A stretch of DNA of 64,000 nucleotides from Thelephora terrestris (Eukaryota; Basidiomycota; Agaricomycetes; Thelephorales; Thelephoraceae), in contig WIUZ02000010.1 in NCBI GenBank assembly GCA_015956445.1, positions 434,001 to 498,000 of the forward strand, given 5' to 3'. Below the pieces are notes generated by a model that was not told the DNA's origin, did no database searches, and saw nothing but the letters and a program-made list of their open reading frames with translations. Every line of letters starts with the position of its first letter. Position 1 is the stretch's first letter. The position numbers were made by a program, and so were the translations under genes. Shown here one piece after another: positions 34,580 through 45,436 of the stretch.

Positions 34580-35629
34580 TCTTATTCTGTCTTACCTACC
34601 CTAGACCCAACCTAACCTGACATAGTCAACTTAACCTGGTCCACCACAGATCACCCAACCTAACCTAAAGTGGTCTACCTGACCTAGACTGATGCAACTT
34701 GAGTTTATTCTTCTAATCAGCTGTTATCTTATCTGGCCTTAATCTAAATACCGTAGCTAACCAACATCTAACCCAACCTCACCTGGCTCACCAGCAAGTA
34801 GCTGGGCTACAGGAACACACCCTGAGCTGCACCATCCCATATCCTGTATCCAACTGTCACTCAAACACAAGAACTGTGGTGGACCTACAAGTTAGTGGAC
34901 CCATAAGCCCACAGACCCACAAGTATAGGCTGTTCACTCAGTGGAAACATCTGTTATCCACCCTCACCCACGCACCACCCTCACTCTGTGTTCTGTGCCA
35001 GACTGCAACTTCACCACAGCTTATGTTCAGCCACCTGGCTGAACCTGCAAGTCAGGGTGATAGACTACTGGTTATGGATCCATGGATTTGTAGACCTGAT
35101 TGTACATGGGTTTAGCTAGGTGGCTGAACATGAGCTGTGGTGAAGTTGCAGTCTGGCACAGAACACAGAGTGAGGGTGGTGCGTGGGTGAGGGTGGATAA
35201 CAGATGTTTCCACTGAGTGAACAGCCTATACTTGTGGGTCTGTGGGCTTATGGGTCCACTAACTTGTAGGTCCACCACAATTCTTGTGTTTGAGTGACAG
35301 TTGGATACAGGATATGGGATAGTGCAGCTCAGGGTGTGTTCCTGTAGCGCAGTTACTTGCTGGTGAGCCAGGTGAGGTTGGGTTAAATGTTGGTTAGCTA
35401 GGGTATTTAGATTAAGGCCAGATAAGATAACAGCTGATTAGAAGAGATAAACTCAAGCTGCATCAGTCTGGGTCAGGTGGACCACTTTAGGTTAGGTTGG
35501 GTGATCTGTGGTGGACTAGGTTAAGTTGGCTATGTCAGGTTAGGTTTGGTCTAGGGTAGGTAAGACAGGATAAGATAGATAAGATAAGATAAGATAAGAT
35601 AAGACCGAACTAGGCCAGGTCAGAGTTAG

Positions 35630-35945
35630 GTTTAGGGCAGGTTAGGTTTAGGTTTAGGTTTAGTGCTAGGTTAGGTTTAGGGCAGGCTGGGTTTAGAGCA
35701 GGTTAGGTTTGGGGTTAGGTTAGGTTAGGTTAGGTTAGGTTTAGGTTAGGTTAGGTTTAGGTTAGGTTTAGGTTAGGTTTAGGTTAGGTTTAGGTTAGGT
35801 TTAGGTTGGGTTTAGGTTAGGTTTAGGGTTAGGGTTAGGGTTAGGTTAGGTTAGGTTAGGTTTAGGTTAGGTTAGGTGTAGGTTTAGGTGTAGGTTAGGG
35901 TTAGGGTTAGGGTTAGGGTTAGGCTAGGTTAGGTTAGGTTAGGTC
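35630..35945. repeat. telomere-like tract, right arm of palindrome 2
   Basis: Inverse of the left tract: TTAGG units with runs of TTAGGG near 35828 and 35897. It is longer than its partner, so the tracts have changed copy number independently. Confidence 0.85.
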
Positions 35946-36857
35946 CAGGACTAGGTTTAGGGCTGGTTTATGACCACAAACTGGTCTTTACTTCATGGTG
36001 TAATGAATGTTATAGATATATTTGTATTTTCCTATTTTTATTTTTATTTTTTGGGCAAAAAATACATTAATATTGGAATTATGGGCTATTCAATGGACCA
36101 AAATTTTTTTAAAAAATAGGTAAAATATTTATCTATATTCTGGAATTTTTGGGAATTTTTTCGGATTTTTTCCTGATTTTATCCAGCCAGAAAAACAATT
36201 TTTTGGATATTTCTGGAATTGATTTACCATTTTGGGCACTTTCTAGACCTGTGGGAATTTTTTCGGTATTTTTTAGGATTTTTCTGGCATTTTTCCGAAT
36301 TTTCTAGCACATAATTTCCTTTTTAGGAAATTTCCTTTTTTGGTAATTTTTGCCAAAATCATTTCTGAGTTGCTTATGTAAGCCATCAAAATTTCCTTTT
36401 TTGGTAATCCATCAAATATTTCCTAAAAAGGAAATTCCTTTTTAGGAAAGACCCCTTCAAACGCATTTTTGAGACGCTTATGTAAGCCATCAAAACTTTC
36501 CTTTTTTGGTCGATCACATGACCTGCTTACATAACCAAAACCCACTTTTTCCAGTCACATGACCTGCTTATATCAGCCATCAAAATTTCCCTTTTGGGAA
36601 AATTTTGATCGGAAATTCCCACAGTCTATTTTTCATTATATAAGCGATCCACTCTCCCGGGTCATCCACACCATCGGCACCTGCCTAATTGGGAACACCA
36701 GTGCCCGGTCAGCTGGGTCCTAGTCCCCCCCATAATTTTGATTAATACTCTATGAGTAAAATTTGCCCCCTTGGGGGCATTGAGGAACTCATGAGAAAAA
36801 TCATTCACTTTTAAGACAAAACATCACAAAGTCTTAATCATTTTAATAAGTACTACT

Positions 36858-37582
36858 GTCTGTTGATCGAAGCCACCCGTGTTCCAATTTCCCCGTCTTT
36901 ACACTCACCCATCCCTTTCCATTGCGCGGTCATACTACTACTTACTTCTTAAGTATTTTAGTGGTACCTTATTTGCCTCTACCTACCCGCTTTGTGAAAC
37001 AATTGGAGTTCCACCCCTCGTACCTCGTGTGACGCAAGATCTACCCGCTATTCCAGCAGGTAAGTATTGTCCCTGCCTACAACGCAGCACACCTTGAAAA
37101 GTTCCCCGCGGTGGCTCCTCTCTCCCATCCTCTTCCCACACTCTCTGTTATCTTCTTGCGCGGCGCAACGAACTCTAAAAAATGTTCCCCGCGATCCCCG
37201 TTCCTAGTTCCCCATTTATTTTATTTTTCCTCCACACTCCCTCTCCGTCCTCACGATCGGCGCCTTCTCCTTATGTCGCGACCTCATTTAAACTTCCTTT
37301 CCTTCCGATCGCATTTTTCCTTCCTCTGACATATCTCCCTCTTCCATTTAAAATTTCCCACGACTGCTACCCATCATTTCACCCTTTTATTTCTCCTTTG
37401 TTTGTTCTTCCCCGCATTCCTTTCAACTGCTTGTTGCCTCCCTCCCTCCCTCTCTCGTCGTTTTCTTTCCTGGGATTTTCTTCTTCCCTTTCCGTCTTTT
37501 CTATTTTTTTAATTTTTTTAATTTTCCTTATGGTGGGTACCTGTGGTACAGGTGAAATATAATTTTTTATATCTTCCCTACC
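36858..37582. other. pyrimidine-rich stretch, no gene seen
   Basis: Strong C/T bias on the plus strand produces open frames with no protein-like content. A donor-like ggtaagtat lies near 37058. It could be the upstream region of the small-protein cluster. Confidence 0.4.
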
Positions 37583-37904
37583 ATGGCCCACGCATTCTCC
37601 TTTGTAGACAGTATTCAACGGTCACTCTAGTTACTCTCTGTTTTTCCTTTCACTGACACATCCAATTTCTTATTCCCCATTTTATTTTGTGCCCCGTCTA
37701 TTCCCTCCGACACCTCCTTCTGATGATCACCCTCTTCCAATTCACTGGATACATCAAATTCTATTTTTGTTTTATCACACCACATTCATTGTCCATCCCC
37801 TTCGCAATCCTCCACTCCGTCTCGAAAGCTACCATAGCGATGCTGAATTGGTAGAATTAATCTACAATAGATTAGAAATAGAATGTGGGACCTGCGTCAG
37901 CTAG
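37583..37904 (+). pseudogene. small-protein family member 1 (fragmentary)
   Basis: A possible first exon starts at the ATG at 37583 (MAHAFSFVDSIQR). The only clear family block is at the end: TTFIVHPLRNPPLRLESYHS and LVELIYNRLE, matching IVHPLLNPPLRL and FVDLINDRL of the member at 39760-40179. The middle cannot be followed, so this is probably a decayed or misread copy. Confidence 0.4.
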
Positions 37905-38368
37905 ATTTACTTTTTCCTATAACATGGTGCTCTGTAATCATGACATGATTAGTTGGATGACATCTCTTTTGTCCTATACCAACCCCTCCCCTCATTCCCA
38001 CGCATAGAATAATGTCACGTCTAAAGCCATTCAATTCAGGTTGTATATGGAAATGGCCGCCCGATCATCAAACCTTATCACAACGCGGAGCGCCCAGCAA
38101 TGACATAACCTGCAGACGGCGACCTCAGCTCTCCTTCAAGACCCAACCGCCTCCTCTCCTTTACCCTTTCACCATCTCTCATCAGCCTGCCAACCTTACT
38201 CCAACACATTACTGTGCTATTCACTCTCCCTCATATTCACCAAGAAAAGCCCTGTTGGTACGTGTTAAATCCAACTCTGACGTTACCCTCCTTTCGACAA
38301 CCTTCGTTTCAAGCAGAATAACCTTGCCACCAACCCTCCCTTCCTTCACTTCAAATCTTTTCCTCACC

Positions 38369-38656
38369 ATGTCCCCTAAGACCCTCCGTCGTTCCCAATC
38401 ATCCCTTGCCTTCCCCACCAACGCCGACTTCAAAACAGAAAAGGAACTCCTCAAATACTACTACAAAAGTAGGGACGCCCGCCTTGCCCTACTCCAGGCT
38501 GTGCGACAAGAACAAGGCAACATGGAGGCCATCGTCTATTTTAATCACTATCTCCTCTATTCGCCCATCACAATCTACCCCGATACGACCGAAGACTACG
38601 TAAAGGAGCTATTTGAATACCAGCTGTCTATACTTGACCCATGGAAGTATATCTAG
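38369..38656 (+). CDS. small-protein family member 2
   Basis: Intronless frame of 95 residues starting MSPKTLRRSQSSLAFPTN. It shows the family layout: KELLKYYYKSRDARLALLQ, then a gap, then MEAIVYFNHYLLYSPITIYP and YVKELFEYQLSIL, the places where other members have ALEYL...SARKLI, YIVHPL..PL.L and FVDLINDRL. Rich in Tyr and Leu. No signal peptide or known domain recognised. Function unknown. Confidence 0.5.
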   Translation: MSPKTLRRSQSSLAFPTNADFKTEKELLKYYYKSRDARLALLQAVRQEQGNMEAIVYFNHYLLYSPITIYPDTTEDYVKELFEYQLSILDPWKYI

Positions 38657-38918
38657 AAGCATTAGTTGGTAGCCCTCCTCCACCTACATAGAAAACCGTT
38701 CCTCCATTAAATCAATGCGTATATCCCACCATGTTAATGCCATCAAAGAACGATCAAATTTAAAATGGAGGAACAATGAGTTGTCATCATGATGACTCAA
38801 TATATCGGCCAACCACGAACGCCACGTCACAATGAAACAACCTCTCACAACTTTCGTCTTTGTGGCCGCCTTTCATATTCCAACTCAGCGCACCCAGAAA
38901 ACCTACACATCGGAAATC

Positions 38919-39354
38919 ATGGGAGTAAAATTGGTTTACTACGTCCAAGATCCCAAAACACATCAATGGGAACTAGCGTAAGCTCTACGCTATGCACAAC
39001 ATTTTGACACTCTGACCTCAAATCAGCCCCAGTATCAACCCTACCCCACCAAGCTCAGACGAGTACAACCGATACGACACCGTACCTCTCATCGATTACA
39101 TGGGACAGGGCTGGAAGACTGATGTTGAAGCCCTGGAATACTTAAAGACCAAGAAGAGCGCCCGAAAACTGATCTCACGTCAAGCTTGGACCTACATGTA
39201 TCAAGGAGCAGGAGTAATGTACATCGTCCACCCCCTTTTTGAAGTACCTCTAGTCCTTGGCCCCCATGACAGCGAGGAAAGTATATTACGCAAGGTTACT
39301 ATACGGCTGGATACTTTAAAGAGAGTAGCAGACAAGTACTCTGGGAACGTTTAA
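38919..39354 (+). CDS. small-protein family member 3
   Basis: Two exons: 38919-38977 (MGVKLVYYVQDPKTHQWELA) and 39027-39354, joined over a 49-bp GTAAGC...CAG intron that keeps the frame. The second exon carries YDTVPLIDYMGQGWKTDVEA, LEYLKTKKSARKLI, VMYIVHPLFEVPLVLG and a charged helix to the stop. About 128 residues, no known domain. The DP-x-THQW word of exon 1 recurs in the member at 39760, and the IVHPL block recurs in most members. There is a distant similarity of layout to DUF6699 (a short hydrophobic strand, then A-x2-LL, then PLL-x-PL), which I hold only weakly. Confidence 0.65.
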
Positions 39355-39439
39355 TTACCCTATGTACGGTATTCCCTACCTTGCCACCCCTATGTTTACG
39401 ACGCCCCATTATTCCCTTCCCCTTTGTTTGTTCAACCAA

Positions 39440-39642
39440 GGAATAAACAGACTTTTCATCATTCATACATTTCATCATCTCATCATGGGACTTCCGATGA
39501 TGACACCCTTCTCCAGTTCACCAAGCCATCAAACTTTATTTTAGTATATCACAATGTTTCAATCGAGACCCTGGTGCCTCCTTCTTTTCGGCACCGGATC
39601 ATTACTTATTACGTATATGGCTTCCTTCTTCCCCACGTTTAA
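39440..39642 (+). pseudogene. small-protein family fragment
   Basis: A short frame containing DDTLLQFTKPSNFILVYHNV, whose DNA resembles the stretch just before the IVHPL block at 37720-37790. Probably a decayed duplicate. No start or full family block. Confidence 0.3.
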
Positions 39643-39759
39643 TATTTGTCATTCGCATTGCTTCACCAGCATGTTCCTCTCGCTTTCCTTTCTCTTTCTC
39701 CCTGCCCCTGGTTCTTATTCCCCCCCCCCCAGAACACTGCTTACTCTACGGTGTACCCC

Positions 39760-40179
39760 ATGGACACGCAACACTGCTTCATTTTAGACCCCTGCACCCA
39801 CCAATGGAGAAGCACGTACGCTCTTTTTCTTACGTATTTTTTATCAAGATTTTGACACGCGCTCAGCCTTTCCTGGGAAATGCCCTGGAAGGTACACCAC
39901 CACCCCTATTTCTATGAAGAAATCCTTGTAGTCGACTACATGGGATTAAACTGGGCAACCCCCGAAGACGTCCTTGAATACCTCCAGCAAAACCAGAGCG
40001 CCAGGCGCCTCCTCCATAAAATATCCGAAGACATCCTGCTCACAGGATGGGACACTACCTACATTGTCCACCCCCTCCTTAACCCACCATTACGCCTTGA
40101 TATCTACCTCAGTGATGATGAGTTCGTAGATTTAATTAACGATAGGCTAGCCACCGAACAACGAGTCCGCGCTGGTTAG
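39760..40179 (+). CDS. small-protein family member 4
   Basis: Two exons: 39760-39815 (MDTQHCFILDPCTHQWRS) and 39867-40179, with a 51-bp GTACGC...CAG intron that keeps the frame. The second exon reads MPWKVHHHPYFYEEILVVDY, MGLNWATPEDVLEYLQQNQ, SARRLLHKISEDI, TTYIVHPLLNPPLRL and DDEFVDLINDRLATE. About 122 residues, the best preserved copy beside member 3, which shares the intron position. No known function; probably soluble, mixed alpha/beta. Confidence 0.65.
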
Positions 40180-41666
40180 GAATTATGCACATGTACTTCG
40201 CCTCACCTAACCCACCATGTTGATGACATCGTGAGAAAAAGCTCACCCAAATAAGGAAAGACGGACACACCAACTGTTATAACCCAAATCGGCGTCTCAA
40301 CATGATTGGACCCACAGTGTCAGGGCCACTCTACCCCAACAACTACCAGTGCACTGAGCCGACTCCGCAGAGTACTCACTAGTCCAACTAGCTTGTGAGA
40401 GAACGATCACGTCTCTATTCTTCCGGTAGGTTGTCCGAGGTCACTACAAGTCAGGTCGAAATCCTAAAGAGAAACCCAACCTAAACCGTACTTCGTTCGG
40501 TTTAACAGACAAGGGTTTATCCCTACAACAGGATTGATGACTCCACCAGGTGATCGACTGGACGCTCGAGGTGTTCTATAAGGTGAACGCTGAGGTTCTA
40601 TAGTTACGAGGCGCAGTTGACGCGCAGAGCGGGAGGGAGAGCAGATGGGGGGATGTCTTGGATCAAACAAGAAACTCTGACTTGTCCTTAACTGCAACTG
40701 GGCTGAGAAGGGCAGAGGATTTCCTGAGGTAACAAAACTAAGGTACTACGATACAGCCACAGTTGCTACTTATACTAAAGGAGTGGCCATGACGTCAATA
40801 CCCTAATATACCCTTATCAAGTCCGAACAAAGGGAGATAAGGAGTGTGTGAACGCTAAGTAAGGGAAGCGAACTAATATGACGCATGGGAGAATAAAGGA
40901 CAAAGGGCCTTACTAGCGTGTGAAGGATTGCATAAAAGATAAGGAATGTCCGCATGAAACATAGGGGTAAAGATAACACTAGTCCTAAAAGAAAGAGGGG
41001 CATGGGGTCATGAAAGTTCGTACCTGGGGATCACACCCAAGGGCTAGGTGAGAACCTTCTTGGATGCTTCCTTTGGAGAGGCCAAAGATAGAGACCATAC
41101 AGCATCACGGACTAGTGGTAACCTTATCGTGCGTCCGAACATGAGGAGCGAGGGCCTAGACTCATGGGACATAAGGGATTACAGATTCGCCGGCGTTTCA
41201 CGCTAACGGCTACTCCACATGCGCTGGGCTAACCAGAAGAATCCTAAGGCAATGCTTCCGAATAGCGGCGAGTCCTTCCTCCGGTTAGGAGACTGTGATG
41301 TGACTGTCCACGTGTGTGATCAGGGTCCAGGGTTGATCGTAATCGTAAAGTCATGAGGGGTCGTAAAAGGGGTTCGTGATGTCATAAAAGGGGTCATCAG
41401 GGTCTTGAGACCTATTTTTAGTGCGCGCGCGTTCTAGGCGTTCCGGAACGAAGTTCTTCCAAGGCCGTCCCGCGGGCCGAGGTGTCAGCTTGATGTAGTA
41501 AGCCAACAATGATGGTACAAGGGCGGAAGTTGATGTGACCCGGACCAATGAGGTTCGTCGAGGTAGGTCACGTGAAGGATCACCGATCTAGGCTATAAGA
41601 AGGACGTCTTCTTGGAGCCATCCTTGATCAGCAACACCAGTAACTTCCCCATCATCTTACCAAAAC
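40180..41666. other. 1.5 kb without a gene
   Basis: No credible open frame. A TGTTATAACCC word at 40278 resembles LTR starts in mushroom genomes, and a TATA-like word (ctataagaa) lies at about 41593, 75 bp before the coiled-coil gene. I could not find a matching second copy, so an LTR is only a possibility. Confidence 0.4.
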
Positions 41667-43268
41667 ATGTCCTTCCCTAACAACCATACCTACAAAGTTG
41701 CCAATGGCATCTCCACCATCTCCCGTATCGATCGTCGTGCCGCCGCCCGCAAGACCTACGCCAACGCAGCTGGAACTCCCTATACCACGGATGATCAGGT
41801 ATGGGGGAGAGCTAGGGCTTCTTGTATTAGCGCTAACTCCTTCCTCTAGGTAGAGGTTACGTTCTTTTGGGCGTTGATGTCCAGCTAACGGCTTCTAGAT
41901 CTTGGAGATCGTCAAGGAGGTGGACGCCGAACGTCTCAGGGAGACGATCCCTCACTTGATGGGGTTGACCTGGGACGATGAGCTCTGGGTCCGGTCCATG
42001 ATTGCCGAGAAGGTGATCTTCCAGATGAGGGGTAGGTTCGGGGAGTTGGAGCACCCGATCAAGAAGGAGCTCTGGTACACCCTTCAGAGGGGTATCTATG
42101 ATCAGGACCTGTTGGAGCACGGAGCAACTGTTCCTCGGGCTGTCCGCCATGCCACTGCCGCTACCTCGTTATTGTGGTCGCTCGTTCGGGAGGGAGAGAG
42201 CCGGGTAGGTTCTCTGTTTGAATATTCGAGTATGACTCTCGACTAATCAAACTGCCTAGGTTGAACGTTTAGAGCGCGAGGTGAGGGAGGCGAAGGCAGA
42301 CGTCCTTCGTTTGTCGGCGGAGGGTCTTCGGATGAAGGAGACTCTGGCCGCCTTCCAGCAGGGAACGAATGAGGCGTTGGAGGCGATGGTTGCCAACCAT
42401 CAAGAGTTGATCGCCGGGCTGAAGGTCAGGGATAACAACATCAAGGGGGCGTTGGCCAGGAGGGATGAAAAGGTGCTTTCAGCCTTTGCAGGTTTATGCA
42501 ATGACTGAGAGGTTCTCCTAGACTGAACAGCTCGAGGATGTGGTCGCCGTGTTGACTGCGCAGGTCGCTTCCTTACAGGATAAGACCTGTAACTGCAAGG
42601 AGGGTCCGGTGTTGGTTGGTGAGGGGACAGCCGACGTTCCGTTCGAACTGGAGTACGCCGACGAGGTGGTACTTCCATCGCCTAACCCGTCGTCCTATGC
42701 GACACCTCCGGTAGAGAACACGGTTCCCGTCCCGACTCCAGCTCCGGCTTCCACGTTGGCCGAGTCCGACAAGGAGAACTGTCGGCGCTGCCCGTTGCAG
42801 CCGATCAGTCAGCTGGTCAAGATCGAGGACGAGGTCATGGATGTCGACCGGGCCGAAGATGTTCCGAAGGCCATAGAGGTACGTCCGGTGACAACAGGGC
42901 AGCGTTGCAAACGCTCTCGACGCCGTGTTGCTCATCGCATGGCTCTTTCGGCTAACCCATACCCGCGTCCAGTTGAGTCGGATGGTGACCAGTCTGGTCG
43001 AGATAGGGGACGAGAGTTCCGCTATCGGGTCAACCGTCCCTACCGACAGGTCGAGTCGGAGATCCAGCTTCGCCACCAGCTTCGACTCGCAAGAGAGGAT
43101 CCCACCCAGGGGTGTGATGAGGGAGACGGAGGGTCGCTCATCGACTACGTCGATAGTGCTGCCGAGCAGTCACCCGGTGATGGAGATGTGGGACCAGGTG
43201 TTCCAAAGTTCGGTGACATCTGGGAGGCTGATCGGTCCGCTCGAAGGCATCTCTTCTTATCGGCTTGA
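41667..43268 (+). CDS. uncharacterised coiled-coil protein
   Basis: Four exons: 41667-41798, 41899-42204, 42260-42472 and 42522-43268, all with GT-AG ends and kept frame (about 465 residues). Starts MSFPNNHTYKVANGISTISR. Exon 2 is helical (ILEIVKEVDAERLRETIPHL, MGLTWDDELWVRSMI). Exon 3 is a heptad-rich coiled coil (VERLEREVREAKADVLRLSA) continuing into exon 4 (TEQLEDVVAVLTAQVASLQD). The rest is Pro-rich and charged, with arginine clusters (CKRSRRRVAHR). No enzymatic motif. The other plus frame over the last 300 bp is also protein-like to 43404 (LVVQLSAEDGDAMFGEVL), so the C-terminus may differ through another intron or a frame change. A TATA-like box stands 75 bp upstream. A gag-like origin cannot be excluded. 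Confidence 0.65.
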
Positions 43269-43611
43269 ACTAGTCGTTCAGCTGAGTGCCGAAGATGGTG
43301 ACGCCATGTTCGGAGAGGTCCTTGCGAGGAGGGGCCAGCATTACGATCTCCGGGATGGACAGGTGATGATTACGAGGCCTGCCGTAGATAGAGTCGACTT
43401 TTGAGGACGTTGTATAAGCATTGTATAGCCAGTTGTTTCGTATTGCCGAGAATGTATGCGCGTTTGTGTCTTTGAATGATGGGTGTGAAGGATAAGGAGT
43501 GTGAAGCATTCAAAACATAAGAAGTGGTAAGAAGAGTTCGAAGAAGGAGCGTGTTATAAAAAGTTTAAAAATACCATGTTCCTGACACACAGACACAAAC
43601 AAATTGACGTG

Positions 43612-44007
43612 ATGGCAACCGAGTCTGCCAGCACATCGCCTTCAACAGCAAAACCATCTCACTATCACATCCCACCTCTCTTCCACATGCAAATCATCCA
43701 CTACCACGTAAATCCACAAGGACTAGATACGTATTGGACAACCGCCCTCGAGCTCTACTGCTATCTATATACCAACAAAAGCGAACGCACCCGTTTACGA
43801 ACAATGGTCGACCAGTTAGGAAACCACAATAACCGAATATTCATCATTCATCATCGCTGCGCTCCCTGGACCATATGCCTTGTGATGGGACAAACCGACG
43901 AGTCATTTGTACAGCACATTGAATGTCTCCTCCAAGGCATAGGAATTGTAATCCCTCAAGACCATTCCATTCAAGGTATTTCGGCCACTATATGTGCATT
44001 ATCATAA
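43612..44007 (+). CDS. small-protein family member 5
   Basis: Intronless frame of 131 residues from the ATG at 43612 (MATESASTSPSTAKPSHYHI); an in-frame ATG also lies at 43576. It carries the family pattern without the intron: MQIIHYHVNPQGLDTYWTTA aligns with the LVYYVQDPKTHQWELA exon, then LELYCYLYTNKSERTRLRTM, then RIFIIHHRCAPWTICLVMG and FVQHIECLLQGIGI. Lies 73 bp upstream of the second LTR copy. Function unknown. Confidence 0.55.
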   Translation: MATESASTSPSTAKPSHYHIPPLFHMQIIHYHVNPQGLDTYWTTALELYCYLYTNKSERTRLRTMVDQLGNHNNRIFIIHHRCAPWTICLVMGQTDESFVQHIECLLQGIGIVIPQDHSIQGISATICALS

Positions 44008-44080
44008 ATAAAGTCAGTATTGTTCTAGACTAGTTGGGATAATTGCGATCAGGGATGATCGTTCAAAAGTTCCCTGCGGA

Positions 44081-45348
44081 TGTCGGACATGAGAACAACC
44101 ATGTCATTATTTATGATAATTCACCACAACAGGATTAGATTAGATAAGATAAGGACAAGAAACTCATGGAATGTTACAGAATGTTTAGGAACACCCTGGA
44201 ATGTGCCGGAACATCCTGGAACTTGCCGGAATGTTCTAGAAGGTGACAGAACGTCACACCTTTTGTGACAGTTAGTCACACTTGTGACATGAGTCACACG
44301 TAGAAATAGTTTAGTTTACCATAGAACAAGATGGAAGCAGACGGAATGTTCTAGAATAATCTTAGTTGTAAAAGTATATAAGAAGCTCAACCACAGTTCT
44401 AAGCAAAAAGGATCCTCCCCCCTCCCTTTCACCCCCCCAACCTTTTACCTCAGGAATTCCCCCTAAAGGAATTTCACCCTACCCTTTTACCCCTATCCTT
44501 TCACCTTATCCCTTTCACCTCTACCCCTTTACACCCCTTATCCTTAGAACTGATTGGAAGAGTGATTTTCAGTAATCATATTCCAGTTCAGCCCATACCT
44601 TTGTGAGAAGTATATCTAAGTTTGATTGACCTTAGTACGCTTGACTCTGAGACGTTTGAGAGTATCCTGATCTCTGTAATTGCTGAAGGCAGTGCCCTTC
44701 AGGCAGAGAGTACTCCAACTCAGACTAGTGTTTGACTAAGCTTCACCCAAATTAGTGAAGTACCACATAGGCCCCAACATACCACATTTTCAGAAGTTCC
44801 CAGAAGTTTAACCCGTTTCAGATTAGCATTACGTTGCTCACCTCACGTTTCATTTACCCGACAGATATCAGCAGTTATAGGACATTCCCTAGGAGTTACT
44901 GAACATATCAGCACAGCCATCCACTGAACATATCAGCATAGCCACAGGCGTAATTGCACAGCCGCAGCACAGCCTCCTTACACAGCCCGTTACATAGCCC
45001 GTTTACATAGCCTGTTACACAGCCCATTGCACAGCCTTTTGCACAGCCCATTACACAGCCTTCTTCACAGCCCCAGAACACAGCCCAAAGACACAGTTAC
45101 AGTACACAGCCTCAAGAACACAGCCTCGATCACGCAAATCCTTGAGGATCCATCACCACATTCTCGATCATCAGTAAAGATCAGGCACCCACACTTATAA
45201 AGATCAGCAACCCCCTTTTTCATTCCAAAACAGGTGTTTGACCAGTAGGAACGATAGTACAACAAGGTTAAGGACAGTTGAACCCCTCTGAACAATACTG
45301 AAGGACAAAAGACAATCCTTCAGCGAACTCATCAGGTCTCGGAGCCGG
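44081..45348 (+). repeat. second copy of the gypsy LTR plus 14 bp of primer-binding-like site
   Basis: 44081-45334 matches 8955-10208 in length (1254 bp) and, by eye, in every base checked. The next 14 bases (GGTCTCGGAGCCGG) also match; then both copies diverge. There is no polypurine tract on its left and no flanking target repeat, so it is not a simple 3' LTR or a simple solo LTR. It abuts the 3' side of a host gene at 45437. Confidence 0.75.
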
Positions 45349-45436
45349 AAAGTGCAAAACCCCGCCCACCCTGTGGAGTTGATAGTCGGGATAACTGACT
45401 TCTCAACCAGCCAACTTAGTTGTTAACGCTTAGCTT

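Larger units (their letters stand above)
33135..36857. mobile_element. 3.7 kb palindromic element with telomere-like tracts (palindrome 2)
   Basis: The ends are inverted copies (AGTAGTNCTTATTAAAA), and GTC stands at both sides (33132-33134 and 36858-36860). Each arm holds, from outside in: GC-moderate sequence, about six copies of a GATGGCTTACATAAGC-type repeat, an AT-rich stretch, the anchor AGTTTGTGG, a CCTAA/CCCTAA tract, TTATC repeats, and a well-conserved core. The centre is near 35075 with a loop of about 65 bp. The inner arms are almost identical; the outer arms differ by perhaps 10-15%. No transposase. The left flank is gypsy RNase H-spacer sequence; the right flank is not recognisable as the same element. 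Confidence 0.8.

Noticed and set aside
34250-35945. A true chromosome end or a fused telomere
   Set aside because: The tracts are internal, paired as mirror images inside a bounded palindrome, mixed with degenerate CCTAA units, and in the opposite order from an end-to-end fusion.
37182-37562. 126-codon frame rich in Ser, Pro, Phe and Leu
   Set aside because: It follows from the strong C/T bias of the plus strand; no motif or homology is recognisable.
40278-41660. An LTR ending just before the coiled-coil gene
   Set aside because: It has a TGTTATAACCC start word and a TATA-like box, but no second copy, primer site or target repeat was found.
44081-45348. 3' LTR of the gypsy element that starts at 8955
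   Set aside because: It is followed by the primer-binding-like bases, as only a 5' LTR should be, lacks a polypurine tract on its left, and no matching target repeat is present.
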